Shown: positions 1 to 9,298 of the stretch, piece by piece
Layout: every line of letters starts with the position of its first letter
How positions within the stretch are numbered: the first letter of the stretch is position 1
From: Cryomorpha sp963836915
Lineage (GTDB): Bacteria > Bacteroidota > Bacteroidia > Flavobacteriales_D > Cryomorphaceae
Length of the DNA stretch: 64,000 nucleotides
Assembly: GCA_963836915.1 (NCBI GenBank)
Contig: CAWILH010000002.1
Span: 2,480,001-2,544,000, forward strand
Reading direction: 5' to 3'
Program-made: the position numbers and the translations under genes
The notes under the pieces: generated by a model
Databases searched by the model: none
What the model saw: the letters and a program-made list of their open reading frames with translations, nothing else
What the model was told of the DNA's origin: nothing

Positions 1-992
1 TGCCGGTGTGCCGATCACCCAGGCTTCTTCACCCGGCTGGGGCGGAGCGTTTCCCGCAAGGTAAAGCGGACGGGCAGTAATTCCATCAAGCTGAAGGAGT
101 GCCAAATCGTATTCTGGATCTTTGCGGACTATATTTGCCGTGCTCCGTATTCCGTTTGAGAAAATCACTTGCACTTCTTCTGCGCCGTTTATATTATGTT
201 GACAGGTCAGGATGAGACCATCAGAAGAAATGATAGATCCGCTGCCGTGGCTGTAGGGATGGGCGTGCGCTCGGGTGCACCCTTGAGAGATAAGCGCAAT
301 TCGGAATCGGGCAAGGGGGTCGTGGATTTTTTAGGGCTGTATAAAACACTTCTTATTTCCGTGTCGGCTAGCAGGTCGGCTACCCAAACATTGAAAGCAT
401 CTTCAATAAAATTGGTGAGATCAATCTTTGTAGTTCCAAAGCCTTCGTCATTGGTAAAATACTTTGATTTAATTTCCTTATTGCTTACGATCTGTTCTGT
501 ATTTAAATCGAGTATCAGGACTCGGGCTGTTATTTCTGAATGAAAATTAGTCGCGCGTACTGCTCCAAACACTATGTTATAATTGGATAGAAAGTGGTCT
601 AATTCTATTCCGATGGAATAATTTGGGGGAACGTGAGTCTGAAGCTCTCTAAAAATATTTCCATAGCCTTCCACTTGAAAATTTCGATCCAAGAATGCTT
701 TTTCAATATTTTTCTTTAATGAACTTTCGTAAAAATTCTGTTCCGATTGAAAATGCTGGCCGAATTGAAAATAATACTCTCCCCGGTCGGCCAAATCATC
801 CGCTTCTTTCGTTTTGTTTCGCACTGCAACCGTTTCCGCCAATTCCAAATTAATTGCCACCCTTCTTATTTCTATCGGCTGGGGCTCTTGGGCCGAGTGT
901 CGCGCCGGAATGGCGAAGAACAAAATGAAAAGAAAAATTTTGAAGAAAAAGAAACAGTCAATAGGACGGGAAGAATTATTGTATCGGCGCAT
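1..992 (-). CDS. Trypsin-like (S1C/DegP-type) serine protease, 3' end off window, frameshifted
   Basis: The gene reads leftward and leaves the window at base 1. The start is taken at 992, followed by a hydrophobic signal segment (FFFFKIFLFILFFAIPA), so the product is probably exported. About 200 residues of unrecognised N-terminal domain follow. From about base 300 leftward a second frame encodes a protease-like segment: GSGSIISSDGLILTCQHNI contains the catalytic His context, and DLALLQL the catalytic Asp context. The active-site Ser would lie beyond the window. The two parts are in different frames. Adding one base to the G-run at 316-320 joins them smoothly into a Gly-Ser-Gly protease entry. 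This points to a sequencing indel or a real frameshift. The protease assignment rests on the His and Asp motifs; the substrate is unknown. Confidence 0.6.
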
Positions 993-1230
993 CTCGGTTA
1001 GTTTTTGCCAATGTATGGAACTATGTTGAATGATCAAATTATTCCAAGTATTTCTCTAAATCTTATTTCTTTCGAACTAAGAGCAGTAGATAAATCTCGA
1101 GCGGTAATAGGGCTAAAAGCCTATAATCTCGAAATTAGTTACTGTCAAAACTTGAACGTAAGGCCAAATACAAATTTGCAAATGAGAAAAGCTGAAAATT
1201 TCAGCTGATCTGGGATTTCATCTGCGGCAG

Positions 1231-1560
1231 AATTTTTCGCTTGGCTCATGGCATAGCAAAGTCAGCACGAGAGTATCTGCGTGATGACCTTAGGGAAAAT
1301 CAGTCTTAGGAAGTAAGTCTCGCGCTGGGAAGTGCAGGAAGAGTTGATCTGGTTCGAATTGGACGGGCGACAGCCGGCGAACACCGAACGAAGAGAAGTC
1401 CATGCCACGGATCAGTCTACAGCGCGGGTGCATGGGGGGTAAAGCCAATGCTGCTGCCTATAGGCCACTCCGCAATGATCTGTTAAAACCTACCGCTTAT
1501 AGTTCCTTGCGGCAGAGAAGTTGAACTTCTAGGCCGAAAAGATCAAGCGAATAAGCATTC
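1231..1560. other. Noncoding stretch with several complementary arms, possible structured RNA
   Basis: The gap between the protease start (992) and the next gene (1651) has no convincing reading frame. Part of it is GC-rich and contains complementary arms: GTTCG 1352-1356 with CGAAC 1385-1389, GGAC 1361-1364 with GTCC 1398-1401, and CCATGC 1400-1405 with GCATGG 1430-1435. GCCGAA near 1533 can pair with TTCGGC near 1612, followed by a T-run. I compared it with the conserved elements of tmRNA and RNase P RNA and found no convincing match. It may be a structured RNA or an intron relic; neither strand nor family is established. Confidence 0.2.
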
Positions 1561-1650
1561 TCAAGTTTCAGAACCCCACACCAAATTTAGCTGTTCATAA
1601 GCATTTGACCTTCGGCTTTTTTTCGCAAATTAGTAGTCTGATCTGCCACC

Positions 1651-2316
1651 ATGCACCGATACTCGATTCTGCTCCTTTGTCTGATAAATTGCTTCCACGC
1701 GGAAGCCCAAAGAAAGAAACCTTGGAAAACGGACTTCTACGCAGGCCTTTATACATCTCCGGTAAATGGTGATGAACTGAACGATATTTTGGCGACCAAT
1801 GGCCTGCCCGAGCTCAAATGGTCGCCTGTGGGAATCTCTCAATTCTTCATCACCGAAAAAGATAGGTGGAACATTTTATACAGCGTCGACCTTACCGGAA
1901 GGTTGAATGATGTCGATGAGTATGGCAATGCCACTGTCAATGCCGACTTGCTCTTTGGCTTCGGCTATTCCCTTATCGATGAGCGAAAAGTGAAGGTGGT
2001 GACCATTGCGGGCGCCAAGTATTTCTTCAAGGGATATTGGATTACCTGCAAAGGGGAAAACACCGATTTCAATCAGCTTTTTGCAAATGAATGTATCGAC
2101 TATAATTTCTTCTCGCAGCAGCTTGCCGCTAATATCGGATTTCAAGTATTTCTCAAAGACCGTTTCGGCAAAAAACGCCGCATGAGCCTTGCTGGAGATT
2201 ATTCCGTGGTGTCCCTGCGACCTGATTTCTTCAGAGCCAATTCGGAATTAAGCCAATCACCAAGCGTACGAAACCCTTTTTCCGTAAGGGTGGGTGTGAG
2301 GTTGGGGCAACCGTAA
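1651..2316 (+). CDS. Secreted hypothetical protein, possible outer-membrane beta-barrel
   Basis: 221 residues. The N-terminus (MHRYSILLLCLINCFHAEAQ) is a typical signal peptide with an A-x-A-like cut before QRKK. The rest alternates polar and hydrophobic residues with aromatic ends (DFYAGLYTSP, LLFGFGYSLI, FSVRVGVRLGQP). This and the hydrophobic C-terminal strand suggest a small outer-membrane barrel. No enzymatic motif is visible and I recognise no named family. It stands alone, about 600 bases before the restriction-modification island. Outer-membrane location is an inference from the strand pattern only. Confidence 0.6.
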   Translation: MHRYSILLLCLINCFHAEAQRKKPWKTDFYAGLYTSPVNGDELNDILATNGLPELKWSPVGISQFFITEKDRWNILYSVDLTGRLNDVDEYGNATVNADLLFGFGYSLIDERKVKVVTIAGAKYFFKGYWITCKGENTDFNQLFANECIDYNFFSQQLAANIGFQVFLKDRFGKKRRMSLAGDYSVVSLRPDFFRANSELSQSPSVRNPFSVRVGVRLGQP

Positions 2317-2930
2317 AAGTTTAGGTTTGCAGTGTGATTCATTCAAATGAATATATCGGCACCATTCATAAAGAACAGGTTTTGATATTGGAGGACAAAG
2401 ACAGAACAGGATGAGCAGTTTGGGATCATTGAAAAGTGAAAAAACACATACCCACAACATTCTATATAGTGCATGTCCTGCGGCACGCGCACCTTACAGT
2501 TGGCGCTGGGGCACATGCGCACAACACCACTCCGTGTTCCGGCTTTGCCACTTTGCATGAAAAGTTGGAAAAGCGCCATTTGCACATAATATGCGCTAAG
2601 CCATGCCAGCTCTAAACCACGGAAACCTATACGATGGTGCTTGCTATCGTCAAAAGACCATCAAAAGCTATTGGTCACTAAGCATCCATTGTTTACATTT
2701 GGAATGGACGGGCATCGTTCACTTCGCACATATAAGATATATACGCAATAAGCTTTGGCGGCAGTGTCGTATATATTTGTTGGGCAACATACAAAAAGCC
2801 CACGCACAAACAGGCACATTTGGTTTTTGCCGACACCCGGGCAAACGCTGAAAAAACCAAAAGAGCTATTTTTTGCCAACGCTCGACAAAAACAGAATGA
2901 GAAACTAAAAAACTGAAATAAGAAAAACGA
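2317..2930. other. Intergenic region at the left edge of the defence island
   Basis: About 600 bases without a credible gene. An inverted repeat with 9-base perfect arms (ATATATACG 2737-2745, CGTATATAT 2768-2776) overlaps a TATATTTG sequence at 2772-2779. That sequence fits the Bacteroidota -7 element TAnnTTTG, although no matching -33 TTTG was seen at the right distance. TGTTG-GG-CAACA follows directly. This is the only plausible promoter region for the downstream hsdM-led operon, and it marks the change to AT-richer sequence. Confidence 0.3.
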
Positions 2931-4391
2931 ATGTTTGAACAGACTTTTAAAAACATAGACGACATACTTTACAAGGACGCAGGAGCCGACAGTGAATTGG
3001 ACTACATCGAACAGACTTCTTGGGTCTTGTTCTTGCGATACCTTGACCATTTGGAAAGTGAGAAAGCAGATGAAGCTGCTTTGGAAGGCAAAGACTACCA
3101 ATACATTTTGGACGAAGAATACCGTTGGCCAAATTGGGCAATGCCCAAAACGGCAGAAGGAAAACTCGACCACCACAAAACCAAGACAGGCCCAGATTTG
3201 GTGAAGTTTGTTGACCACCAACTATTCCCCTATTTGGCTGATTTCAAACAAAAATCTATTGACAACCCGAAATCCATTGAATACAAAATCGGGGAGATTT
3301 TTAGTGAATTGAGCAACAAGGTAAAAAGTGGCTACAACCTACGTGAGATTATTGAAATGACTGATGAACTGCCTTTCGGCAGTTCTAAAGACAAGCACGA
3401 ACTCAGCCACTTGTACGAGACCAAAATCAAGAACATGGGCAATGCAGGGAGAAACGGTGGTCAATACTATACACCACGTCCTTTGATTCGTGCCATGATT
3501 GAAGTAATTGACCCGCAAGTTGGCGAGAAGATTTATGATGCAGCTTGTGGAAGTGCGGGCTTTTTGTGCGAATCCTACGAGTACATGTATAATCGCATGG
3601 ATAAGAACACGGACAATCTCAAAACCTTACAGGAAAAAACACTTTACGGAAAAGAGAAAAAGAACTTGGCGTACATCATTGGGGTAATGAACATGATTTT
3701 ACATGGCATTGAAGCCCCGAACATCATTCACACCAATACGCTGGCAGAAAACATAAGAGACATTCAGGAGAAAGACCGTTACAATGTAATTCTTGCCAAT
3801 CCACCATTTGGCGGAAAGGAACGAAAAGAAGTACAACAGAACTTCGACATCAAAACAGGTGAAACGGCTTCTTTATTCTTACAGCATTTTATAAAAAGTT
3901 TGAAAGCAGGCGGACGAGCAGGAATTGTAATCAAAAACACCTTTTTGAGCAATGCCGACAATGCTTCCGTTTCCTTGCGTAAACATTTATTGGAGAGTTG
4001 TAATCTGCACACCATTTTAGATATGCCCGCAGGTTCATTCTTAGGTGCAGGAGTTAAAACGGTTGTATTGTTCTTTACCAAAGGAGAACCGACCAAAAAA
4101 ACTTGGTACTACCAATGTGTGCCAGGGAGAAGCTTAGGAAAAACATCGCCATTGAATGATGCAGACCTACAAGAATTTAAAGACTTGTCTAAAACGCTAT
4201 CCGACTCTGAAAAGTCATGGACAGTTGATATTTCTGAAATCAATACAAGCAACTACGATTTGAGTGTAAAAAATCCAAACGGCAAGGAAGAAATTGTATT
4301 CCGTTCTATGGATGAGATATTGGCAGAAATGGAAGCCTTTGACGAAGAAACATCTGAAATACTAAACGGAATAAAGGAGATGTTTTCATGA
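2931..4391 (+). CDS. hsdM: Type I restriction-modification DNA methyltransferase subunit M
   Basis: 486 residues, the usual HsdM length. It forms the M2S N6-adenine methyltransferase and takes part in the R2M2S restriction complex. An N-terminal helical HsdM domain (FKNIDDILYKDAGADSELDY) comes first. The SAM-binding motif DAACGSAGFL follows near residues 203-212 and the catalytic NPPF motif (NPPFGG) near residue 290. It ends in ATGA, overlapping the start of hsdS by four bases, so translation is probably coupled. It is the first gene of a same-strand run that continues to 10521. Base composition is AT-richer than the chromosomal flanks, consistent with acquisition by transfer. Confidence 0.96.
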   Translation: MFEQTFKNIDDILYKDAGADSELDYIEQTSWVLFLRYLDHLESEKADEAALEGKDYQYILDEEYRWPNWAMPKTAEGKLDHHKTKTGPDLVKFVDHQLFPYLADFKQKSIDNPKSIEYKIGEIFSELSNKVKSGYNLREIIEMTDELPFGSSKDKHELSHLYETKIKNMGNAGRNGGQYYTPRPLIRAMIEVIDPQVGEKIYDAACGSAGFLCESYEYMYNRMDKNTDNLKTLQEKTLYGKEKKNLAYIIGVMNMILHGIEAPNIIHTNTLAENIRDIQEKDRYNVILANPPFGGKERKEVQQNFDIKTGETASLFLQHFIKSLKAGGRAGIVIKNTFLSNADNASVSLRKHLLESCNLHTILDMPAGSFLGAGVKTVVLFFTKGEPTKKTWYYQCVPGRSLGKTSPLNDADLQEFKDLSKTLSDSEKSWTVDISEINTSNYDLSVKNPNGKEEIVFRSMDEILAEMEAFDEETSEILNGIKEMFS

Positions 4392-5563
4392 GCCAAGTAG
4401 AACTAACAACCTTAGGAGAATCGTGTGAGTTTTTCAATGGCAAAGCCCATGAAAAAGACATTGACGTTGATGGAAAATACATTGTCGTCAATTCTAAATT
4501 CATTTCACAAGAAGGCAGGGTAATTAAAAGAACGAAAGAACAAATGTTCCCTTTGTACAAAGGTGACATTGTAATGGTGATGAGTGATGTACCCAACGGC
4601 AAAGCATTAGCCAAGTGTTTTATCATTGACAAAGACGATACTTATTCTTTGAACCAACGCATATGCTGTATTCGTAGCAAAGAATTTGATACAAAGTATT
4701 TGTATTATCAACTTAATCGTCACGAACATTTTTTGGCTTTCAACAATGGTGAAAACCAAACGAATCTGCGTAAAAGTGATATCCTTGATTGTCCATTAAT
4801 AAAGCCTTCAATTGAAGAACAGAAAAGAATGGTAGAAGAATTGGATACTGCTTACTCAATGATAAATACAGTTTGCAAAAATCTTGAAACTAACTATGAA
4901 AATTCTAAGGAACTTTTTAGAAGTGAACTAAACAAACTTTTCACCACCAGAGATGACAACTGGGTTGAGAAGGAACTTTCAGAGATTTCAAAGATAAATT
5001 ACGGTTATACTGAAAAGGCACTAAGCGAGCCAATTGGCCCAAAATATCTCAGAATAACGGACATACAAGAAAATGGAGTTGATTGGGAAACTGTTCCATA
5101 TTGCAAATGCTCTGATGAAGATTATAAAAAATATGCATTAGAAACAGGAGATATTGTTTTTGCTCGAACAGGTGCTACAACTGGTAAAAGTTATTTGTTA
5201 GAAAATCCGCCAGTTGGTGTTTTTGCTTCTTATCTTATTCGCTTGTATATCAATTCAAAAGATGAAATTTTGCCTAAACTTATTTATTACTTTTTCCAGT
5301 CAGGAATCTATTGGAAAGAGATTAGTGAAGGAATAACTGGTGCTGCCCAAGGTGGATTTAATGCAAGCAAGCTTGGCAAAATGAAAATATCATATCCAAT
5401 ATCCATAAGTGAGCAAAAGCAAATTGTTGAAAAACTTGACCAACTCTTCAAAACCACTAAAAAACTTGGTGAGAAATACATTTCAAAGCTTGATTCTATT
5501 GAAGAACTAAAATCAGGAGTTTTGAAAAGAGCCTTTGAAAACGAACAAATAGAAGTGGAATAA
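4388..5563 (+). CDS. hsdS: Type I restriction-modification specificity subunit S
   Basis: 391 residues. HsdS gives the complex its bipartite DNA target. Two target-recognition domains are visible, about residues 5-135 and 190-335. Each is followed by a helical conserved region beginning with a near-identical phrase: IEEQKRMVEELD near 138 and ISEQKQIVEKLD near 340. This half-repeat layout is diagnostic of HsdS. The two recognition domains are unlike each other in sequence, so an asymmetric bipartite site is expected; the target itself cannot be read from sequence. It overlaps hsdM by 4 bases and ends 1 base before the DUF3800 gene. Confidence 0.95.
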   Translation: MSQVELTTLGESCEFFNGKAHEKDIDVDGKYIVVNSKFISQEGRVIKRTKEQMFPLYKGDIVMVMSDVPNGKALAKCFIIDKDDTYSLNQRICCIRSKEFDTKYLYYQLNRHEHFLAFNNGENQTNLRKSDILDCPLIKPSIEEQKRMVEELDTAYSMINTVCKNLETNYENSKELFRSELNKLFTTRDDNWVEKELSEISKINYGYTEKALSEPIGPKYLRITDIQENGVDWETVPYCKCSDEDYKKYALETGDIVFARTGATTGKSYLLENPPVGVFASYLIRLYINSKDEILPKLIYYFFQSGIYWKEISEGITGAAQGGFNASKLGKMKISYPISISEQKQIVEKLDQLFKTTKKLGEKYISKLDSIEELKSGVLKRAFENEQIEVE

Positions 5564-5564
5564 T

Positions 5565-6419
5565 ATGCATTTTTTCTATCTAGACGAAGCAGGATGTAAT
5601 TTGAGAGACCTTCAAAATGATGAAGCTCCAATCTTTGTGTTGGGCGGAATTATTGTAAAAGATAAGGGTTGGAATAAAACGCATGGTGAATTTGAGAAAA
5701 TCATCAATGCCTATTTCAATAACGCAGTTCCAAACAATTTTGAATTGCATTCGCACGAATTATTGAGTCCAAATGGAGACGGACATTTTGCAGGTCATGA
5801 CAGAGCAAGACGAAATAAATTAGCTCTTGACCTTTTAACACTTTTACAAACTCGTGGGCATCAGGTTTTTCTTCACGCTGTTGATAAAAACAGGCTTCAT
5901 GCTTATGATGTTGCACCTATTCGGAATAAAGAACATGTAGAGCTAAAAACGCCATATCTACTTTGCTATGACAATGGCATCACTACTTTTGAATGGTTTG
6001 TTAAAGAACGTCTTGGTTCAACCGCAAGGGGTATGGTAATCATTGACGAAAAAGACGGTTTAAGAACTGAAATTGAAGAACTCACAAAACACAGACGTTT
6101 TCATCCAACCAAAGCAAAGCGGGTTAAATGGATTTCAGAATTTAGTTATCCAATTGATTCAGAAAAGAACCCAATGGTTCAGTTAAGCGATTTGGTTTGT
6201 TTCACAACCAAGAAATATTTGGGAATAGAAAACGGCTACCATGATGCTTATCCCAAAGCAGCAAAGGAGTTTTTCAGAGATTTATATTTAATAATTGACG
6301 ACCGCTTAATCAAAAAAGGGATTGTACCAGAAGAAGGTAGATATGCTGCTACATTTAATGATTTTATGAGAGATGTAACTCCTAAGCCAAGAAACGGTTG
6401 GAAAACAAGAGAGTATTAG
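5565..6419 (+). CDS. DUF3800 protein inside the restriction-modification operon
   Basis: 284 residues. It opens with MHFFYLDEAG, the Y-x-D-E signature of DUF3800, a family with a predicted RNase H-like fold. Further acidic residues typical of the family appear in VIIDEKDG and in QLSDLVCF near the C-terminal third, where a metal-binding Asp is expected. The gene sits between hsdS and hsdR with gaps of 1 base on each side, so it is an integral part of the operon. The biochemical role of the family is not established to my knowledge. A nuclease-like accessory role in defence is an inference from fold and neighbourhood. Confidence 0.85.
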   Translation: MHFFYLDEAGCNLRDLQNDEAPIFVLGGIIVKDKGWNKTHGEFEKIINAYFNNAVPNNFELHSHELLSPNGDGHFAGHDRARRNKLALDLLTLLQTRGHQVFLHAVDKNRLHAYDVAPIRNKEHVELKTPYLLCYDNGITTFEWFVKERLGSTARGMVIIDEKDGLRTEIEELTKHRRFHPTKAKRVKWISEFSYPIDSEKNPMVQLSDLVCFTTKKYLGIENGYHDAYPKAAKEFFRDLYLIIDDRLIKKGIVPEEGRYAATFNDFMRDVTPKPRNGWKTREY

Positions 6420-6420
6420 A

Positions 6421-8808
6421 ATGAACGAAACCGAAACAAGAGCAGAATATATTGACCCAGCTTTAAAAGAAGCAGGTTGGGGTGTTGTTGAAAGCAGTCG
6501 CATTCGCATGGAGTTTCCTATCAACAAAGGTCGTTTAATCGGTCATGGTCAGCGAAGCAAACCCGATAAAGCGGATTATATTCTGCAATACAAAAACAGA
6601 AATCTTGCAGTAATTGAAGCGAAAGCAAGAGATAAATACTATACCGAAGGCGTTGGTCAAGCCAAAGATTATGCAGGCCGTTTGCAAGTCCGTTTCACAT
6701 ACAGCACCAATGGATTGCAGATTTATAAAATCGACATGGAGCAAGGAACTGAAGGTGATGTAAACACCTATCCTACTCCAGACGAATTATGGGAAATGAC
6801 TTACCCAAAATCTGATGAGCCAGCAGCGATACTTGCCGAAGAATGGCGAGAGAAGTTATTATCTGTCCCGTTTGAAGACCGAAGCGGAACTTGGCAACCA
6901 CGTTACTATCAAGAGAATGCCATCACCAAAGTTTTGGAAGCTATTTCGGAAAACGAACAGCGTATTTTATTAACTCTTGCCACAGGAACAGGAAAAACGG
7001 CCATTGCTTTTCAGATTGCTTGGAAACTGTTTCAGGCAAAATGGAACATCAACAAAGACGGCCAAAGAAGCCCAAGAATTTTATTCTTGGCTGATAGAAA
7101 TATATTGGCAGACCAAGCATTTAATGCGTTCTCAGCATTTGAAGAAGATGCTTTGATTCGTATCAATCCTGCAGACATCAAAAAGAAAGGCCGAGTACCT
7201 AAAAACGGAAGTGTATTCTTTACAATCTTCCAAACATTTATGAGTGGCCCGAACCACACACCTTATTTTGGGGAATATCCAGAAGACTTCTTTGATTTCA
7301 TCATCATTGACGAATGTCACCGTGGCGGAGCAAATGACGAAAGCAGTTGGCGAGCCATTATGGACTATTTCAAACCTGCAGTTCAATTAGGTTTGACCGC
7401 AACGCCAAAACGAACTATAAACGCAGACACTTACGACTATTTTGGCGAGCCTGTTTATGTGTATTCCTTGAAAGAAGGAATCAATGACGGATTCTTAACG
7501 CCTTTCAAGGTCAAGCAAATTGACACGACTATTGACGAGTATTTATTCACTTCGGACGACACGGTAATAGAAGGCGAAATTGAAGAAGGCAAACGCTACT
7601 CCGAAGCGGAAATGAACCGCATCATTGAAATTAAAGAGCGTGAAGAATATCGAGTAAAGATTTTCATGAGTTTGATTACTCAAAGTGAAAAAACTTTGGT
7701 TTTCTGTGCGACACAATTGCACGCCTTAGCCATACGTGATTTAATCAATCAATATGCAGAAACAACCAATCCAAACTACTGCCATCGAGTTACCGCAGAT
7801 GATGGAAAATTGGGAGAACAACATTTAAGAGATTTTCAGGATAATGAGAAAAGCATTCCAGCAATTCTTACAACTTCACAAAAGTTGAGTACAGGCGTTG
7901 ATGCTCCTGAAATTAGAAACATTGTATTGCTTCGCCCAATCAATTCTGTGATTGAGTTTAAGCAAATTGTTGGTCGTGGTACAAGGTTGTTTGACGGTAA
8001 AGACTATTTCACCATTTATGACTTTGTAAAAGCACACCATCATTTTAGCGACCCTGAATGGGATGGCGAACCAGAAGAACCTGAAACACCGACACCAAGA
8101 CCACAGCCACAACCTTGTGATGTTTGCGGACAAAGACCTTGTATTTGTGCTCAAGAGCCGCCACCAGAACCTTGTCCTGTTTGTGGTTACAGCTATTGCC
8201 GTTGTGATAATCCGCCAAGAAGAATGACCAAAGTAAAATTGGCTGACGGTAAAGTGAGACAATTTCAACACATGGTAAGCACTTCGTTTTGGAGTCCAGA
8301 CGGACGACCAATTTCAGCAGAAGATTTCTTGCGTTCACTTTTCGGAACTCTACCTGAACTTTTTCAAAATGAAGATGAATTAAGAACCATTTGGAGTAAG
8401 CCTGATACGAGAAAGAAACTACTTGAAGAACTTTCAGAGAAAGGATTTGCAAAGCAACAACTGCAAGAATTTCAAAGAATCTTAAACGCTGAAAATAGTG
8501 ACTTGTATGATGTTTTGGCTTACATCGCTTTCCATGCTGACATCATTGAACGAACTGCCAGAGCAGACAGAGCTAAAATTCATTTAAACGACTATGACCC
8601 TAAACAACAGGAGTTTTTAAACTTCGTGTTGAGCCAATATGTAGAACAGGGCGTTGACGAATTAGACGACACCAAATTGGGTGACTTGCTTGTTTTGAAA
8701 TACAATGCTATCGGAGACGCTAAAAAGGAACTTGGGGACATTCCAACGATTAGAGAAACATTCATTGGATTTCAAACATACTTGTACGATAAAAGAGCAG
8801 CAATATGA
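6421..8808 (+). CDS. hsdR: Type I restriction enzyme subunit R (endonuclease/translocase)
   Basis: 795 residues, short for HsdR. The N-terminal nuclease domain contains AVIEAKARDKYY (PD-ExK-type E-x-K). A superfamily 2 motor follows: Walker A LATGTGKTAI near residues 187-196, the DEAD-like box DECHRGG near 297, LTATPKRT, and the motif VI-like GRGTRLF near 518. After the motor there is a proline-rich insertion with two cysteine clusters, CDVCGQRPCIC and CPVCGYSYCRC (about residues 566-600), that looks like a zinc ribbon. A helical C-terminal domain follows that probably contacts HsdM/HsdS. The protein couples ATP-driven translocation to cleavage of unmodified DNA. It starts 1 base after the DUF3800 stop. 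Confidence 0.95.
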   Translation: MNETETRAEYIDPALKEAGWGVVESSRIRMEFPINKGRLIGHGQRSKPDKADYILQYKNRNLAVIEAKARDKYYTEGVGQAKDYAGRLQVRFTYSTNGLQIYKIDMEQGTEGDVNTYPTPDELWEMTYPKSDEPAAILAEEWREKLLSVPFEDRSGTWQPRYYQENAITKVLEAISENEQRILLTLATGTGKTAIAFQIAWKLFQAKWNINKDGQRSPRILFLADRNILADQAFNAFSAFEEDALIRINPADIKKKGRVPKNGSVFFTIFQTFMSGPNHTPYFGEYPEDFFDFIIIDECHRGGANDESSWRAIMDYFKPAVQLGLTATPKRTINADTYDYFGEPVYVYSLKEGINDGFLTPFKVKQIDTTIDEYLFTSDDTVIEGEIEEGKRYSEAEMNRIIEIKEREEYRVKIFMSLITQSEKTLVFCATQLHALAIRDLINQYAETTNPNYCHRVTADDGKLGEQHLRDFQDNEKSIPAILTTSQKLSTGVDAPEIRNIVLLRPINSVIEFKQIVGRGTRLFDGKDYFTIYDFVKAHHHFSDPEWDGEPEEPETPTPRPQPQPCDVCGQRPCICAQEPPPEPCPVCGYSYCRCDNPPRRMTKVKLADGKVRQFQHMVSTSFWSPDGRPISAEDFLRSLFGTLPELFQNEDELRTIWSKPDTRKKLLEELSEKGFAKQQLQEFQRILNAENSDLYDVLAYIAFHADIIERTARADRAKIHLNDYDPKQQEFLNFVLSQYVEQGVDELDDTKLGDLLVLKYNAIGDAKKELGDIPTIRETFIGFQTYLYDKRAAI

Positions 8809-8833
8809 TAATGTTTAAACTAAACAGAAAGTT

Positions 8834-9298
8834 ATGTGGCCTGTAATTATTGGAGCGGGTGCCGTTGCTCTTCTTTTAAAAGCACTTTTTGAAGATGAAG
8901 AAGATTCAGGCAAGGAATTAAAGAAACGCATCTTTATCAGCTTTGCCATTGAAGATGAGCAGTACAGAGATTATTTGGTGAAACAAGCCAAAGATGAACG
9001 GTCGCCTTTCACATTTGTAGATATGTCTGTAAAGCAGCCTTGGGATGAGAAAATTTGGAAACAAAAGTGCCGTTCAAAAATCAAATCCTGTGATGGCATA
9101 ATAGTTCTTTTAAGCAAGAACACTTGGCATTCAAGCGGCACACGTTGGGAAATAAAATGTGCCAAAGAAGAAGGTTTGCCTGTAATCGGAATGCACATAA
9201 AAAAGAACAATCAAGGAGCAATTCCACCAGAATTGAGAAGAAAACAAGTAATCACATGGTCTTGGGACAATTTAGCCAAGGTAATTAAGAGTATATAA
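8834..9298 (+). CDS. Membrane-anchored TIR-like (MTH538/ThsB-type) protein
   Basis: 154 residues. An N-terminal hydrophobic segment (PVIIGAGAVALLLKALF, residues 3-19) and an acidic linker precede a TIR-like domain of about 120 residues. The domain has the first strand RIFISFAIEDE (32-42), the segment FVDMSVKQPW (61-70), DGIIVLLSKNT (87-97) and RWEIKCAKEEG. Glu106 in the WE motif is the position where NAD-cleaving TIRs carry their catalytic Glu. This family includes ThsB, the NAD-consuming sensor of Thoeris anti-phage systems. The gene starts 25 bases after hsdR and its TAA stop overlaps the next ATG (TAATG). Enzyme activity is inferred, not shown. Confidence 0.75.
   Translation: MWPVIIGAGAVALLLKALFEDEEDSGKELKKRIFISFAIEDEQYRDYLVKQAKDERSPFTFVDMSVKQPWDEKIWKQKCRSKIKSCDGIIVLLSKNTWHSSGTRWEIKCAKEEGLPVIGMHIKKNNQGAIPPELRRKQVITWSWDNLAKVIKSI

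Noticed and set aside
1231..1560. tmRNA or RNase P RNA
   Set aside because: GGTTCGAATT and AGAAGTCC recall parts of these RNAs, but the paired ends, tag frame and the other conserved elements are absent, and the spacing is wrong.
2603..3221. Open frames on both strands across the hsdM promoter region (for example 2661-3221 minus)
   Set aside because: They overlap the start of hsdM, contain low-complexity Phe/Cys-rich translation and show no family features.
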